A stretch of 64,000 nt of DNA from an uncultured Collinsella sp. (GTDB lineage: Bacteria; Actinomycetota; Coriobacteriia; Coriobacteriales; Coriobacteriaceae): contig CAUAWV010000006.1 of assembly GCA_958433005.1 (NCBI GenBank), forward strand, positions 1 to 64,000. The letters run 5' to 3'. The notes under the pieces were generated by a model. It worked only from the letters and a program-made list of their open reading frames with translations, had not been told where the DNA came from and made no database searches. This document shows, in pieces, positions 26,926 through 36,315 of the stretch. Numbering within the stretch: position 1 is the stretch's first letter; the number at the start of each line of letters is the position of its first letter. The position numbers and the translations under genes are program-made.

Positions 26926-27594
26926 ATGGTTCGGCGAATCTCTAAATCGGAAATTGGCGGCGCACTTGAGCAGTGGCATGTCGGGTCATTAATCAAATTT
27001 GTTACGCAGAGAGTTTATGCGGAACAACTTATCCAGGGAATCCCCTACCTGCAGGCGGTTGATGAATTTAGATCAAAAGAGGCGGGAGATGGAAGGTCTG
27101 ATGCCTACGAGGGTCTCCTTACAAGTTTTATGTCTGTTGGTTCAAGTCGTGCAATTTACTGCATGACGGCACTTGAAGATTCGAATTATCAATTCTTCCT
27201 ACAGAGTAAGGATGGGCGGCGCATTAGAGACGAATTTTCAAATAGAGGCGCTGCAGTTTTGATTAAGGATCCTGTCGAGTTTTTGCTTCGATTTCAGGAA
27301 GCGGAACCTGAAGGTATCAATTTTGGACTGGTTTCTTATGACGGAGACATATTTGAGCCCAAGGTGGCGTTATCCAACTTTAAGCAGGCAGCCAGTGAAG
27401 TTACTTTCCACAAGAATCGTGCATATGAATATCAACATGAGTTTCGAATCGTCACTGGCCACGACTGCGATATCGACTTTAAACAGGAGGACAGGGATGG
27501 TGTAACGCACAACGTGTTCAACGGTTACATTCCCTATCAGGGTTTGAGACTTGGCTCCCTTGATGACATTGCTGAATTGCTTACCTTTCAGTGA
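26926..27594 (+). CDS. unknown protein with DUF2971-like C-terminal signature
   Basis: 222 aa, AT-richer than the core genes. The preceding GGAGATGATTGT provides a ribosome site. The C-terminal part contains VTFHKNRAYEYQHEFRIV, close to the Lys...Tyr-x-x-Glu-x-Glu-x-Arg-Ile signature of DUF2971-type proteins, which occur in accessory and phage-related loci. No enzymatic function can be assigned. The next gene follows after 68 bases. Confidence 0.6.
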   Translation: MVRRISKSEIGGALEQWHVGSLIKFVTQRVYAEQLIQGIPYLQAVDEFRSKEAGDGRSDAYEGLLTSFMSVGSSRAIYCMTALEDSNYQFFLQSKDGRRIRDEFSNRGAAVLIKDPVEFLLRFQEAEPEGINFGLVSYDGDIFEPKVALSNFKQAASEVTFHKNRAYEYQHEFRIVTGHDCDIDFKQEDRDGVTHNVFNGYIPYQGLRLGSLDDIAELLTFQ

Positions 27595-27662
27595 GCGTCT
27601 ATCGACAACGTTAAAAGGCGCGAGTTGAATTATGTATAACTTATAAGGGCGGAGGATCCAGC

Positions 27663-28817
27663 ATGAGCAAGAACAAAAGCGACCAGAACGCGCACGAAGA
27701 GCAAGTGTTCAATGATGTTCTTAATCTATCAATGGCCTCGGGTGGTTACAAGAAGAAAGCTGCCTTGAAGGTGAGTGGATCTATTAACGCAGGCAGCGAG
27801 TGCCCTGATATTGTTATTACCCGCGAAAATGGATCCATTGTTGGTTTGGAGCATTTTAGAATCGACCATAACATCAAACATGGTCGAAACGCTCAATCAA
27901 AATCTGCTGAGCTCACATCGGTAATGAAAGCTGACTATGAAAAGCTGGTGCCAAGGCTAAAAGCCGACGACGTATCGTCGGAGGAAATGGCGAGTTTAGT
28001 CGCAAACTATGTCTCAGTGGCCAAATATCATCAAAGCCGTGCATGTTGCGATGATTTGACGCGCTCTCTTGATGCTCGATTGTTTGGTGGAAAAACAGGT
28101 CATGCTCGCAAATTACCTAAATACCGCAATCACCTTACTGAACTTAGCGGTGATGGTGGACGCATTGAATTGGGCTATTTAATTGAAATTCATTCAGATT
28201 TTCAGGGATTATTCATTCACGATGGAACAAGAGTTGCCCGCCTCGACAGTGGACAATGCCCACTTTATGCGGAAATTTACGATCTCCTTTTCAAGGCATC
28301 TTGCGAGGTCGATTGGATCCTAATAGGTTTTTACCCATGCCTGACTGACCAGATTGCGAATGCCGCCATCATAGATTGTCGTAACAATATGTTTAAGGAG
28401 AGCTGCCGCAGGCAGCGTCTTAAAAGAACGGAATATTTAGGTCTAGGTAAAACGGAACCCTTTCTCAAACAAAGCAGAGTCGGAGAAACAGAAATTGAAC
28501 TTTGCGCAGATAAGGTAAATATCAAAATCGAAAACCCCGCTGAAGGGATTTCCCCTGAGCTCCTATTTTGCACTGCGATAAATGATGCTGCAAGAGCATT
28601 AAATCTTGATAGAAGCGGCGAAACGTATACAACAACTATTTCTGTTCAACTGATTTACGAACTCGTGCGGATGAGGAGTAAGAAGATACGAGGCATCGTA
28701 AGAATCTATGACGTTATGCGGCTGCTTGCAGAGATTGAGCCAGCTATGTTGAAAAGGGAAATTGACAGTTTTGGTGAACGGTATAACATTTCCGAAACAC
28801 CAGACTTTTGCTTATAG
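27663..28817 (+). CDS. unknown accessory protein, possible restriction-endonuclease-like fold
   Basis: 384 aa with a GGAGGATCC ribosome site. The N-terminus has SECPDIVITRENGSIVGLEH (D49, E63), an Asp-x13-Glu spacing like that of PD-(D/E)XK nucleases, but the usual Lys is absent (E-H-F). The rest shows no known motif. The codon use and base composition differ from the GC-rich neighbours, which suggests acquisition by transfer together with the preceding gene. Confidence 0.55.
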   Translation: MSKNKSDQNAHEEQVFNDVLNLSMASGGYKKKAALKVSGSINAGSECPDIVITRENGSIVGLEHFRIDHNIKHGRNAQSKSAELTSVMKADYEKLVPRLKADDVSSEEMASLVANYVSVAKYHQSRACCDDLTRSLDARLFGGKTGHARKLPKYRNHLTELSGDGGRIELGYLIEIHSDFQGLFIHDGTRVARLDSGQCPLYAEIYDLLFKASCEVDWILIGFYPCLTDQIANAAIIDCRNNMFKESCRRQRLKRTEYLGLGKTEPFLKQSRVGETEIELCADKVNIKIENPAEGISPELLFCTAINDAARALNLDRSGETYTTTISVQLIYELVRMRSKKIRGIVRIYDVMRLLAEIEPAMLKREIDSFGERYNISETPDFCL

Positions 28818-29157
28818 ACAATCCGTGATGTCACTAAGAAGCCAGCTCACACAGCTCACCAATGAGCCCGGTTTAATATTTGCCCGCTTTAGCACCGCCG
28901 AATATTGCGAGGCAACTCTGCTGGTCTTTCACTTGGGCACCAAGGTCGACATAGATCCCGGTGCCCTTTCGTTGCCCTCAGTCCAATCTGCGACAATATT
29001 GATTGATTGTCTCACTCATGTGGATCTGGGTCGCATGTCACGATTCAGCCCATGGTCGCGTCCATATGGCCTCTGCCTTCGATAATTGGGCGCCTATAAA
29101 CAAACAAGCAAATAGCTATACCTTGTGGATGTCCCTTTCTTCCAAATGGTAGCTATT
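28818..29157. other. intergenic region between convergent genes
   Basis: No supported gene. An imperfect inverted repeat AAATAGCTATACC / GGTAGCTATTT spans 29110-29157 at the 3' end of the LPxTG gene and may help end its transcription; there is no strong T run. Confidence 0.4.
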
Positions 29158-30252
29158 TCAGCAGCGATATGCGGCGGCCAAGAGCACTGTCCCCAGTAGG
29201 AAAAGCGCTACGGACGCGACGACCCAGTTGTTGTCGCCGGTCTTGGGGAGTGCCGCTGTTGTCACAGTGGCAGCCTTGGGCTTGGGGACTTTGACGACTG
29301 TGGTCTTGGTTACTGTCGTTGTTGTCTTGGTTGTCGTGGCCGCGGGTTTCAGCGCGGGATTTGCCGTGGGCCCCGTGGTGGGCTCTTCGGCAGCGGGGCT
29401 AGCATCGGCGGAAGGCTTGTCCGCGCCATCGCCCGGTACCTCGCCCCTGTCGGTCTCCCCCGCCGGAGGCGTGGCACCCTCGGGTTCAACCACCACGTGC
29501 GGTGCCACGGTCCCTACGGCATCCACCACGCTACCAGCACCAAAGACCCCACCAGCAGGCGTCACAAACCGAGCGGACACAAGCGACCCGCCCGTGCACG
29601 CAACGCCGCCGTCGGCACCGGCCGCATCGAGCCACGAGGCGTCGACGGAAAGCCGACAGCCGGCCGCGCCATCGCCAAGGCCCGCATCCTGCAGATACAC
29701 GCCGTAGGCGCGCACGCCCGCTCCGGACCCGGCGCTCGCGGCAACGACGCGCCCGCCGCCGCGCACGGCCATGTCGCCTGCGATTGCGCCGGCAACCGCC
29801 TCGTCCGTGATATTGGCGCCGTCTGCCCGGGCGTCGACGGTGCAGCCGTCCACCACGAGCGCCCGCGAAACGTGGATCCCGCACTGCGAGCCTGTCGCCA
29901 TTAAGGTCCCGGTACCGCGAAGCGTCAGGTTGCCCCGCACCTCCATGCCGCACAGCGTGATGTCCGCATCGGGCGCATGCGACTCCGTCACGGAGTTTTG
30001 CCCGGCAAGCGTCAGCACCAGGTCGCCCTCGGCGCCGATGGCCTCGCCCGCGTAGCCGTTAAGCTCCAGGTGGTCGGCATCGGTCCAGGCCCAGCCGGGG
30101 CCCGACACACCCGGCTCGTAGTACGTCGTGCCCGCGATGATGAGGCTCTCCGCGCCCGCGGCATAAGAGGGCCCGCCCAGCAAAAAACATAGGCAGGCCA
30201 TGGCAACAATCGCAATGTAATGACGGCTGGTGTAGGACTCGGCAGCAAACAT
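29158..30252 (-). CDS. LPxTG-anchored surface protein
   Basis: 364 aa from ATG 30252, which follows GGAGCGGG. A signal peptide is visible (hydrophobic AIVAMACLCFLLGG, cleavage likely after PSYA). The mature part contains repeated Gly-rich beta segments (LVLTLAGQNSV, NLTLRGTGTLMATG, VDGCTVDARADGAN) like a right-handed beta-helix or carbohydrate-binding surface domain. A Pro/Thr/Lys-rich spacer crosses the wall. The C-terminus has LPKTG, a hydrophobic helix and a short charged tail, so a sortase should attach it to peptidoglycan. No sortase gene is in this window. Confidence 0.85.
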   Translation of the reverse strand: MFAAESYTSRHYIAIVAMACLCFLLGGPSYAAGAESLIIAGTTYYEPGVSGPGWAWTDADHLELNGYAGEAIGAEGDLVLTLAGQNSVTESHAPDADITLCGMEVRGNLTLRGTGTLMATGSQCGIHVSRALVVDGCTVDARADGANITDEAVAGAIAGDMAVRGGGRVVAASAGSGAGVRAYGVYLQDAGLGDGAAGCRLSVDASWLDAAGADGGVACTGGSLVSARFVTPAGGVFGAGSVVDAVGTVAPHVVVEPEGATPPAGETDRGEVPGDGADKPSADASPAAEEPTTGPTANPALKPAATTTKTTTTVTKTTVVKVPKPKAATVTTAALPKTGDNNWVVASVALFLLGTVLLAAAYRC

Positions 30253-30862
30253 ACCCGCTCCGATCTTCGCAGGAGCCAATAGAATGTGCACCAGAAAATG
30301 CCCTGGTAGCAGCAGTTATTAGTTTAGCGAGATCAAGGCACAAACAAAGAAAATGTCCCTGAGCAGCGCCAATAATTAGGTGTAAATCGTTTTGTCAGTC
30401 GGTGAATGGAGGAGACTCTTACGTAATCGATCGGCAGCCGACTCTCAAGTCAACAAATAAGGATAATTGGAATATCCAATGTGCAATTGAAGCTATCTTC
30501 CCGATGTTCCCATGAGGCAGGGCCCTGAACCCGTGCTCCTGATCGTCCTCGTCCGGAAGCGAGCAAGCTCTGTCTTTCTGTAGTACTCCGCAATGTTACA
30601 TACCTGCGGGCCTACCCCCTCCTCTACTGACATTTCACAGGGCGTCGCGGTTATATCTTACCGTGGGCCATCTAAGTTCTCGTTCGTCACAATTGCACAC
30701 CTGACGTTATCGCGTAGATACCGCAAACGTCAGGTGGCAGCAGGGACGTGGTGGTCAATATTCGGTGAGCGGAAATGGTCAAAAATTATTTTTAGCAGTG
30801 GTTAAAATCGCCCGGTGCTAACAGCTAGTTTCCCTGCTCAACCGAAAAATTATTCCACAATG
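30253..30862. other. long intergenic region between LPxTG gene and Wzx
   Basis: About 600 bases without a gene I can support. It contains an 11-bp perfect inverted repeat, CACCTGACGTT (30698-30708) and AACGTCAGGTG (30726-30736), with a 17-base loop. Its role is unknown. Confidence 0.5.
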
Positions 30863-32296
30863 CTATTTATTAAGGAAACTCTTGAGAGTCTTAACGGAGC
30901 TGCGGTTAGCAAAATAGAAGACAATTGCGCAGCAGAGGGATAGTGCGCAAATCGAAGGAAGCGAGTTGAGACCAGCCGCAAGAAGCGAAACCACAACGAC
31001 AATCACTCCGTAAGCCAAAATCCTCTTCCAGTCAACAGTCATCGTGCAGTATCTATGGGTTTGCTTCAAGCGAGCAACGAGAATGGCTGCATTTCCAAGG
31101 AAGTTGCCAAGTGCCGCCCCCATAAGACCTATCAAGGGAACAAGCGCAAGGGATGCAACGATATTCACGGCGGCGCCGATGACCGTAGTACTGGCAGCGC
31201 CCTTGGTGTCCTTGGCACACATATATAGTACTCCCACAAACGCAGAAAGCGCATTGAGGGCGGCGCCTAGGTATAAAAGTGCTACGTAGTTAAAGCATGA
31301 AAAGTAAGAAGGATCCATGGCAAAATGGACAAAGAGCTTGGTCACAGGCACGCCGGGGATGAGCAAAGTAGCAAGCAAAATGGCGTATTGGTTGAATACC
31401 TTCGAGACATACTCGTCCTTCCCCTTCTTCTTGAAGAGCATAACTGCTTGCTCCTGCCAAGCGGGGGTGAAAATGTTGGAAATCATCGAGAGCGCGGAGG
31501 GAAACTTCATCGCCACGGAGAAGATGCCATTTGCGGAATAGCCCATGAAGCCGACAATTATCAGTCTCCCGAGCATAGTCATCGCCCACCAACTCAGCTG
31601 ATTGGGCAACAAATAAAGCGAGTAGCGCAGCATCTCCAACGCCACTTCCCCATTAATGCCGGATGCCGCAAACGATCTGAGTTCTCTCTGCGGAACAACC
31701 AGAAATAGCGATGCTACGACTGTGGCGGACAGCATCGCGTAAAGAAGTCCGTGATATCCCACATTCAGGACGGCGACCAGGAGAAAACAGCCAAGACAGT
31801 ACGCGATTGAGTAAACGATGCCAGAAATCGCGAACAACTTATTGTTATGAAGGCCACGCGTGCCGTACTGAAAACTCTGATAAAGACAGCTCAATACGAC
31901 AAGGACATACATCAGACCCGCATCGGCAAAGTCGACAATAAGCCAGCAGATCCAGAATATCGCCGTGAACACCGCTGTAAGCCCAGCAAAGAGACCCAAC
32001 CAAGTCGAGTAGACGCTTTTTTTATCGGCCTTAGCATCAATAACCCAACGGAACAGCGACTCTGGAATAGCAAGAACTGCAATGGGTTGCAGGAGGGCAA
32101 TTATGGTATAGACCATGTCATAGATGCCCATGTCGTCCGTTGCGATATAATGAGTACAAAGCGGGATTATCAGAAGCGTGAGAATCTTAGAGCCGAATGT
32201 GCCAATAGCAAAGATGCCCGTGTTCTTAATGAGAGCCATAGCATGCGATTGCTCGGAACCCTCAGTATCCTGTTTCTTCTTTTTTATTTGACTCAA
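30863..32296 (-). CDS. polysaccharide flippase (Wzx/MATE-like)
   Basis: Membrane transporter of about 477 aa with 12-14 hydrophobic segments, of the oligosaccharide flippase family that moves lipid-linked repeat units across the membrane. The core begins ALIKNTGIFAIGTFGSKILT, typical for the family. I propose the TTG at 32296, seven bases after the SDR stop and four bases behind AAGGAAA; ATG 32239 is an alternative without a visible ribosome site. It is the last gene of the exopolysaccharide operon. Confidence 0.85.
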   Translation of the reverse strand: MSQIKKKKQDTEGSEQSHAMALIKNTGIFAIGTFGSKILTLLIIPLCTHYIATDDMGIYDMVYTIIALLQPIAVLAIPESLFRWVIDAKADKKSVYSTWLGLFAGLTAVFTAIFWICWLIVDFADAGLMYVLVVLSCLYQSFQYGTRGLHNNKLFAISGIVYSIAYCLGCFLLVAVLNVGYHGLLYAMLSATVVASLFLVVPQRELRSFAASGINGEVALEMLRYSLYLLPNQLSWWAMTMLGRLIIVGFMGYSANGIFSVAMKFPSALSMISNIFTPAWQEQAVMLFKKKGKDEYVSKVFNQYAILLATLLIPGVPVTKLFVHFAMDPSYFSCFNYVALLYLGAALNALSAFVGVLYMCAKDTKGAASTTVIGAAVNIVASLALVPLIGLMGAALGNFLGNAAILVARLKQTHRYCTMTVDWKRILAYGVIVVVVSLLAAGLNSLPSICALSLCCAIVFYFANRSSVKTLKSFLNK

Positions 32297-32303
32297 GTTT
32301 CCT

Positions 32304-33386
32304 TTACACCAACCCAAATATTGCAGCAAGATACTTAAGGGAACCAGAAACCCCGAATTCGCTTAAAGTGTCTCGAAACGGCAATGACGAACCGGAGACT
32401 CGATCGAGGCGCCCTTGCACCGTCGGGGATGCGGAGAGGTGCGGCCCATGCGAAAGATAGGCCGAGAGTTCCCGGGGAAGCGCCTCTCGAACGTCGGTAA
32501 GGTCGCCAGTCGTTAGCCCCGTGAACTCAAGCACCTTTGAGTTGTCGAGAATGCGATCGACCATACGGTCGTAGCGAACCTGGGGAATGTAGCCATATTC
32601 CTTCAAAGCGGGACCGCAATGGTACTCATAGTCATGAAGTGTCACATCGCGCGTCTCGACCGGCAAGACGGAGCGATACAAGTTGAGCACTTCGCCCCAA
32701 GTCTGGTGCTGCGAGGTCGCCACATTGAAGTCCTCACCGGCGGCAGCGGAGTTCCCGACCAACAGTGCAATCATCCGCGCGACATCACATGCCCATGTGA
32801 GAGTGCATTGTTTCCCCATCATATCGTGAACGACGGGGACCGGAAGCCCCTTTAAAGCGCGCCAAAGCCAGAGACTGCTTTCGTATGTACATAGCTGAAA
32901 TCTGCCCACACCATCACCCGAGAAGGTAATGGCGGGGCGCACGATGGTCCAGTTCTCCATCGAGCCGAATCGAAGGATGTCCTCCTCATGAGCTTTAATG
33001 ATTGCGTACTCTCCGCCAGCGCGATATCTCTCATCAGGACACGACTCAAGGAGACGCGGGCTTCGCTCGTCAATAATCGGCGAATCGGCAAAGACACGGT
33101 AGGACGAGAGGAATACGTAGCGGCCAGCCGAAGCAAGCATGAGCTCGGACACTGAACGGAATACCTCGGGGTCCCATGTCATAAAGTCTACTAGGACATC
33201 GTATCCATCCTTTAACACATCAGCGAGAAATACTGGATCCTTCGCATTGCCCCGGAGATAGGTGACCGAACCCTGCGATCTACGGGCGCTTCGAGAGGTA
33301 ACGAAGACGTCCCACCCACGAGAGGAAAGTTCCCCCTGGAGATAGTTCCCTATCGCACCCGTGCCCCCCAGAAGTAGCGCTTTCAT
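32304..33386 (-). CDS. NAD-dependent epimerase/reductase (extended SDR)
   Basis: 360 aa. The N-terminal Rossmann motif is GGTGAIGNYL (GxxGxxG). A SSYRVFAD segment fills the place of the family's serine region, while the usual YxxxK is unclear (GGEYAIIKAHEED may provide Tyr and Lys). It overlaps the TPP enzyme by four bases, and the pair probably acts in one sugar-modification step. The substrate is not predictable. Confidence 0.82.
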   Translation of the reverse strand: MKALLLGGTGAIGNYLQGELSSRGWDVFVTSRSARRSQGSVTYLRGNAKDPVFLADVLKDGYDVLVDFMTWDPEVFRSVSELMLASAGRYVFLSSYRVFADSPIIDERSPRLLESCPDERYRAGGEYAIIKAHEEDILRFGSMENWTIVRPAITFSGDGVGRFQLCTYESSLWLWRALKGLPVPVVHDMMGKQCTLTWACDVARMIALLVGNSAAAGEDFNVATSQHQTWGEVLNLYRSVLPVETRDVTLHDYEYHCGPALKEYGYIPQVRYDRMVDRILDNSKVLEFTGLTTGDLTDVREALPRELSAYLSHGPHLSASPTVQGRLDRVSGSSLPFRDTLSEFGVSGSLKYLAAIFGLV

Positions 33387-35116
33387 CGAACAAGCCCCTT
33401 CAGCATGCGTACGCCTTTTTCACCAATGACAGACTTGATGGCAGCCTTGGCGTTTCCCGTCGTAGTCTCCTCGATACTGTAGAGGATCTTAAGTGCATCG
33501 GTGTCGTCCTCGGGTCGCACAAACGCTTCAATCAGAACGGGGCGGTCGCGCGGTTCTGGTGAAACGAGCAAGTCAACAGCGACTAGATACTCATCTTTTG
33601 TCTCAACGCCCCGATATTCGAACCCAAGGTCCTCGGCAAAGTGCTTAATAAGTTTGCGCGACTGGTGCCCGTAATGGCCCCGAGCGCTTACATAGAGGTC
33701 TGCCTCATCGCCGAGGGGGTAAGCGCGATTGATATGATTCTTGAACTCGACACCGCAGCCGTTGTTAACAATGAGGATGCGTAGGTTGTTGCCAACATGA
33801 CGGTTACCGAGTGCATTCATATCATAGAAAAATGCAAGGTCACCGAACACGCCGAAGCAGGGGGCATCTGTAGCCAGCGATGCTCCGAGCAGGCTTGATA
33901 CGCCACCGTCGATGCCAAATCCTCCCGTGTTGCAGTACCCACGGACCCGATTGCCCTCGAAGAGGCTCCATGTACGCAACGAGTTGTAAATTCCCATGTG
34001 GATAATTGAGCCCTCAGGGAAGAGGGGCAGAGTCTGTTGAGCCATCCAAGCGTTTGAGAAAGGCAATTCAGGAATCTTGGTCATAATGGCGGTAGCCTCG
34101 CGCGCGCACTCCTCTCGGTACGCCGGCGAAGTAGTCGAGTCAACCATACTCGCATATGTTTCAAAGAAGCGCTCCTCAGACATGTCGAAGACGTTCTTCA
34201 AGCAACCGAAAGTGTCGCGCACCTCTCCATCCGGATTGACGCGCCAGGACGCCTTAAGACGTCTTGGCGCGGCTCCCCCCGAAGTGTTCCCGATGTGGAT
34301 GAGGACGTCGATTGTCTCTGACGAGGCAACGGCATTGCCTTGCGAGAAAAGCAGCGAGGGGTTCACGCGGTAACGGCCCCAATAGTTACTCGTCTGATCG
34401 CAGAGAACGCACGCGCCGTAGGTCTCGCAGAATGAATCAACGGCAACGGTAAGTCTATCGCTCCAGCGGCTGTGCGCACCGACATAGACGGCAACCCTGG
34501 AGCCGGAAGGGATCTGAGGAAGTTCATCTTCTGATGTATAACGCATGATGCTACGGCTCTTGGGGAGCTCTGAGGCATCGTATACCTTGGTATAGGTTGT
34601 GGTGAGGTTGATGTGGACGGGGGCTCCGCCATCGCGCCGAAGCTCAAGCAGCGCTCGATTGATGGCAACGTTGGCGTAAGTGGCATCCTCAGCGCTCTGA
34701 ATGATAGGCACTTGCACGCTCAACTTCACGGTGTCGATAGGTTGGACGGTTCGATCGATGGCCTGTTGAATGTTTTGGCCAATGCGGACCGCATGCTGCG
34801 TCGAAGTAACTGCAAGCACGGGAAGTTTCCGATAATAGGCCTCAGTGAGACCCGGAAAGTAATTCCTGGACGCTGTGGCCTGCGTGCAGCTGAGAGCCAC
34901 CGGCTCGCCAGACTCTTCTGCAAGACCGCAGGCGATATAGGCCGCGGAGCGTTCATCAACGGAGGAGAACACCTGGAAATACGGGTCGCGCTGAAGACTG
35001 ACCACGAACGATATGTTTGTGGTCCCCGGAGAGGCAACGATTTTCCTCACTCCATGCTGCTTCATAAGACTCATGAGCATGAGAACGTTCTTCTCTTCTG
35101 TGTACTTAGCAGGCAT
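33383..35116 (-). CDS. MenD-like thiamine-pyrophosphate enzyme in exopolysaccharide operon
   Basis: 577 aa with the three-domain layout of TPP-dependent decarboxylase/synthase enzymes. The N-terminal domain begins GVRKIVASPGTTNISFV and has SSVDERSAAYIACGLAEESG (the Glu that activates TPP). The C-terminal domain has GDLAFFYDMNAL with NNGCGVEF for the Mg-TPP site. The closest known family appears to be MenD (SEPHCHC synthase), but no menaquinone genes are near. In this setting it may build a branched or keto-sugar-like decoration together with the SDR. A GAAAGG ribosome site precedes ATG 35116. Confidence 0.8.
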   Translation of the reverse strand: MPAKYTEEKNVLMLMSLMKQHGVRKIVASPGTTNISFVVSLQRDPYFQVFSSVDERSAAYIACGLAEESGEPVALSCTQATASRNYFPGLTEAYYRKLPVLAVTSTQHAVRIGQNIQQAIDRTVQPIDTVKLSVQVPIIQSAEDATYANVAINRALLELRRDGGAPVHINLTTTYTKVYDASELPKSRSIMRYTSEDELPQIPSGSRVAVYVGAHSRWSDRLTVAVDSFCETYGACVLCDQTSNYWGRYRVNPSLLFSQGNAVASSETIDVLIHIGNTSGGAAPRRLKASWRVNPDGEVRDTFGCLKNVFDMSEERFFETYASMVDSTTSPAYREECAREATAIMTKIPELPFSNAWMAQQTLPLFPEGSIIHMGIYNSLRTWSLFEGNRVRGYCNTGGFGIDGGVSSLLGASLATDAPCFGVFGDLAFFYDMNALGNRHVGNNLRILIVNNGCGVEFKNHINRAYPLGDEADLYVSARGHYGHQSRKLIKHFAEDLGFEYRGVETKDEYLVAVDLLVSPEPRDRPVLIEAFVRPEDDTDALKILYSIEETTTGNAKAAIKSVIGEKGVRMLKGLVR

Positions 35117-35160
35117 CTACGCTACCTTTCTTTGTTAATGGTTCACGATTACGCGCACCG

Positions 35161-36315
35161 TTAGTGCTCAGAGAGTACCGGCTTGAGAGCCCCTCGCAGA
35201 TACTCCAGAGAACTCTGGCGAAGTGAGGAAATCCTGGTTTCGGCACGAGCAAAGTTGACTTGGGCGACAGAGCAGGATGCGTCCTTAGCATCCCATCGGA
35301 TTAATCTATCCTCAAGGCCTGTAAGGCTCAAAAAGCTTTCAATTCTTACGTTTTGTGAGGCGGTGGTGCCAGGTTTAAAGCGTTCAAAGACAGAGAAGTC
35401 TCGTTCTAGTAGGGTCGAGAAGACAAGACCGTGGAACGAGTCAGTGCACACATGGGATGCATTGTCTATGAGCCAGAGGAACTCTAGCGGCCCCACGCCA
35501 GAAGGAACCATACCCCCACGCTTAATATCTCCGTTAAACACAGGGATGATAACGAGTTCGAGGCCCTTTTTCTTGGCAATGGAACGGGCAAGCTTCCAGT
35601 TCCCCTCGGAGCGACCCAAGAAGTAGCAGAGACAGTAGCGCTCGGAGACTAGCGGAGTGTCATGCCGACTGATAGAACGCCACTCATCAGCACCGAGCAG
35701 TACCACTGGATCGCAGACAACCTTACACTCCCTGCCGCTAAGGTCCCTCACCATTCGCGCTCCCGCAGTCTCACGAGCGCTCAAAGCGTTGAAGCCAGAG
35801 ACAAGTGGGGCGATAGCCGCAGCAATGGTATCCGGGAGCGAGTCACAACCGAAGCTTGGAGCATAGGCGATACGGGGTTTATCGTCAGCGACGAAATCGA
35901 GATAGTAACGAGGGTCGAAGCAACGTGGGGACCACACTTGATCGCTGCCACAGACAAACGCATCAAAAAAGGAATTCAGAGCTTCAAAATCATCTGGCGA
36001 AGCTACCGGCTCGGTTTCTTTAATGAAGGTGGAAGTAAACCCCTTGAACGCGGCACTCTTCTCGGCTGAGGTGAACGGCGCAACCCCCATTGCACGCTGC
36101 TGGAACATGCGAGCGGCCTTGAAGGGCTTACTCTTACGCAGCCCGGATTGATTTCGCTGCTGCCAAGGCGCGGGGTCGTAATTCACGAGGCGAGCGTCCG
36201 CCCCAATGTCATTCAATGTTCTTTGCAAGGCATATGCCTGAAGAACCGTCCCATAGTTTTGAGACTGGTACCAAGTCATTTGAGAAATTAGAGGTTTGTG
36301 AATATCAGGAATCAC
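35161..36315 (-). CDS. polysaccharide pyruvyl transferase family protein
   Basis: 384 aa. Starts at GTG 36315 with AAGGAG upstream. The opening TWYQSQNYGTVLQAYAL and the later VCGSDQVWSP, SHVCTDSFHGLVFS segments are typical of the family that adds ketal-linked pyruvate from PEP to sugars. It would give the polymer a negative charge. The gene overlaps the end of wzy by 11 bases. Confidence 0.9.
   Translation of the reverse strand: MIPDIHKPLISQMTWYQSQNYGTVLQAYALQRTLNDIGADARLVNYDPAPWQQRNQSGLRKSKPFKAARMFQQRAMGVAPFTSAEKSAAFKGFTSTFIKETEPVASPDDFEALNSFFDAFVCGSDQVWSPRCFDPRYYLDFVADDKPRIAYAPSFGCDSLPDTIAAAIAPLVSGFNALSARETAGARMVRDLSGRECKVVCDPVVLLGADEWRSISRHDTPLVSERYCLCYFLGRSEGNWKLARSIAKKKGLELVIIPVFNGDIKRGGMVPSGVGPLEFLWLIDNASHVCTDSFHGLVFSTLLERDFSVFERFKPGTTASQNVRIESFLSLTGLEDRLIRWDAKDASCSVAQVNFARAETRISSLRQSSLEYLRGALKPVLSEH

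Noticed and set aside
28762..29085. 107-aa open frame overlapping the end of the 384-aa gene at 27663
   Set aside because: Starts inside another gene in a different frame, without a ribosome site or protein-like motif.
30698..30736. Inverted repeat with GATACCGC loop as another element copy
   Set aside because: Length 39 and loop sequence do not match either family.
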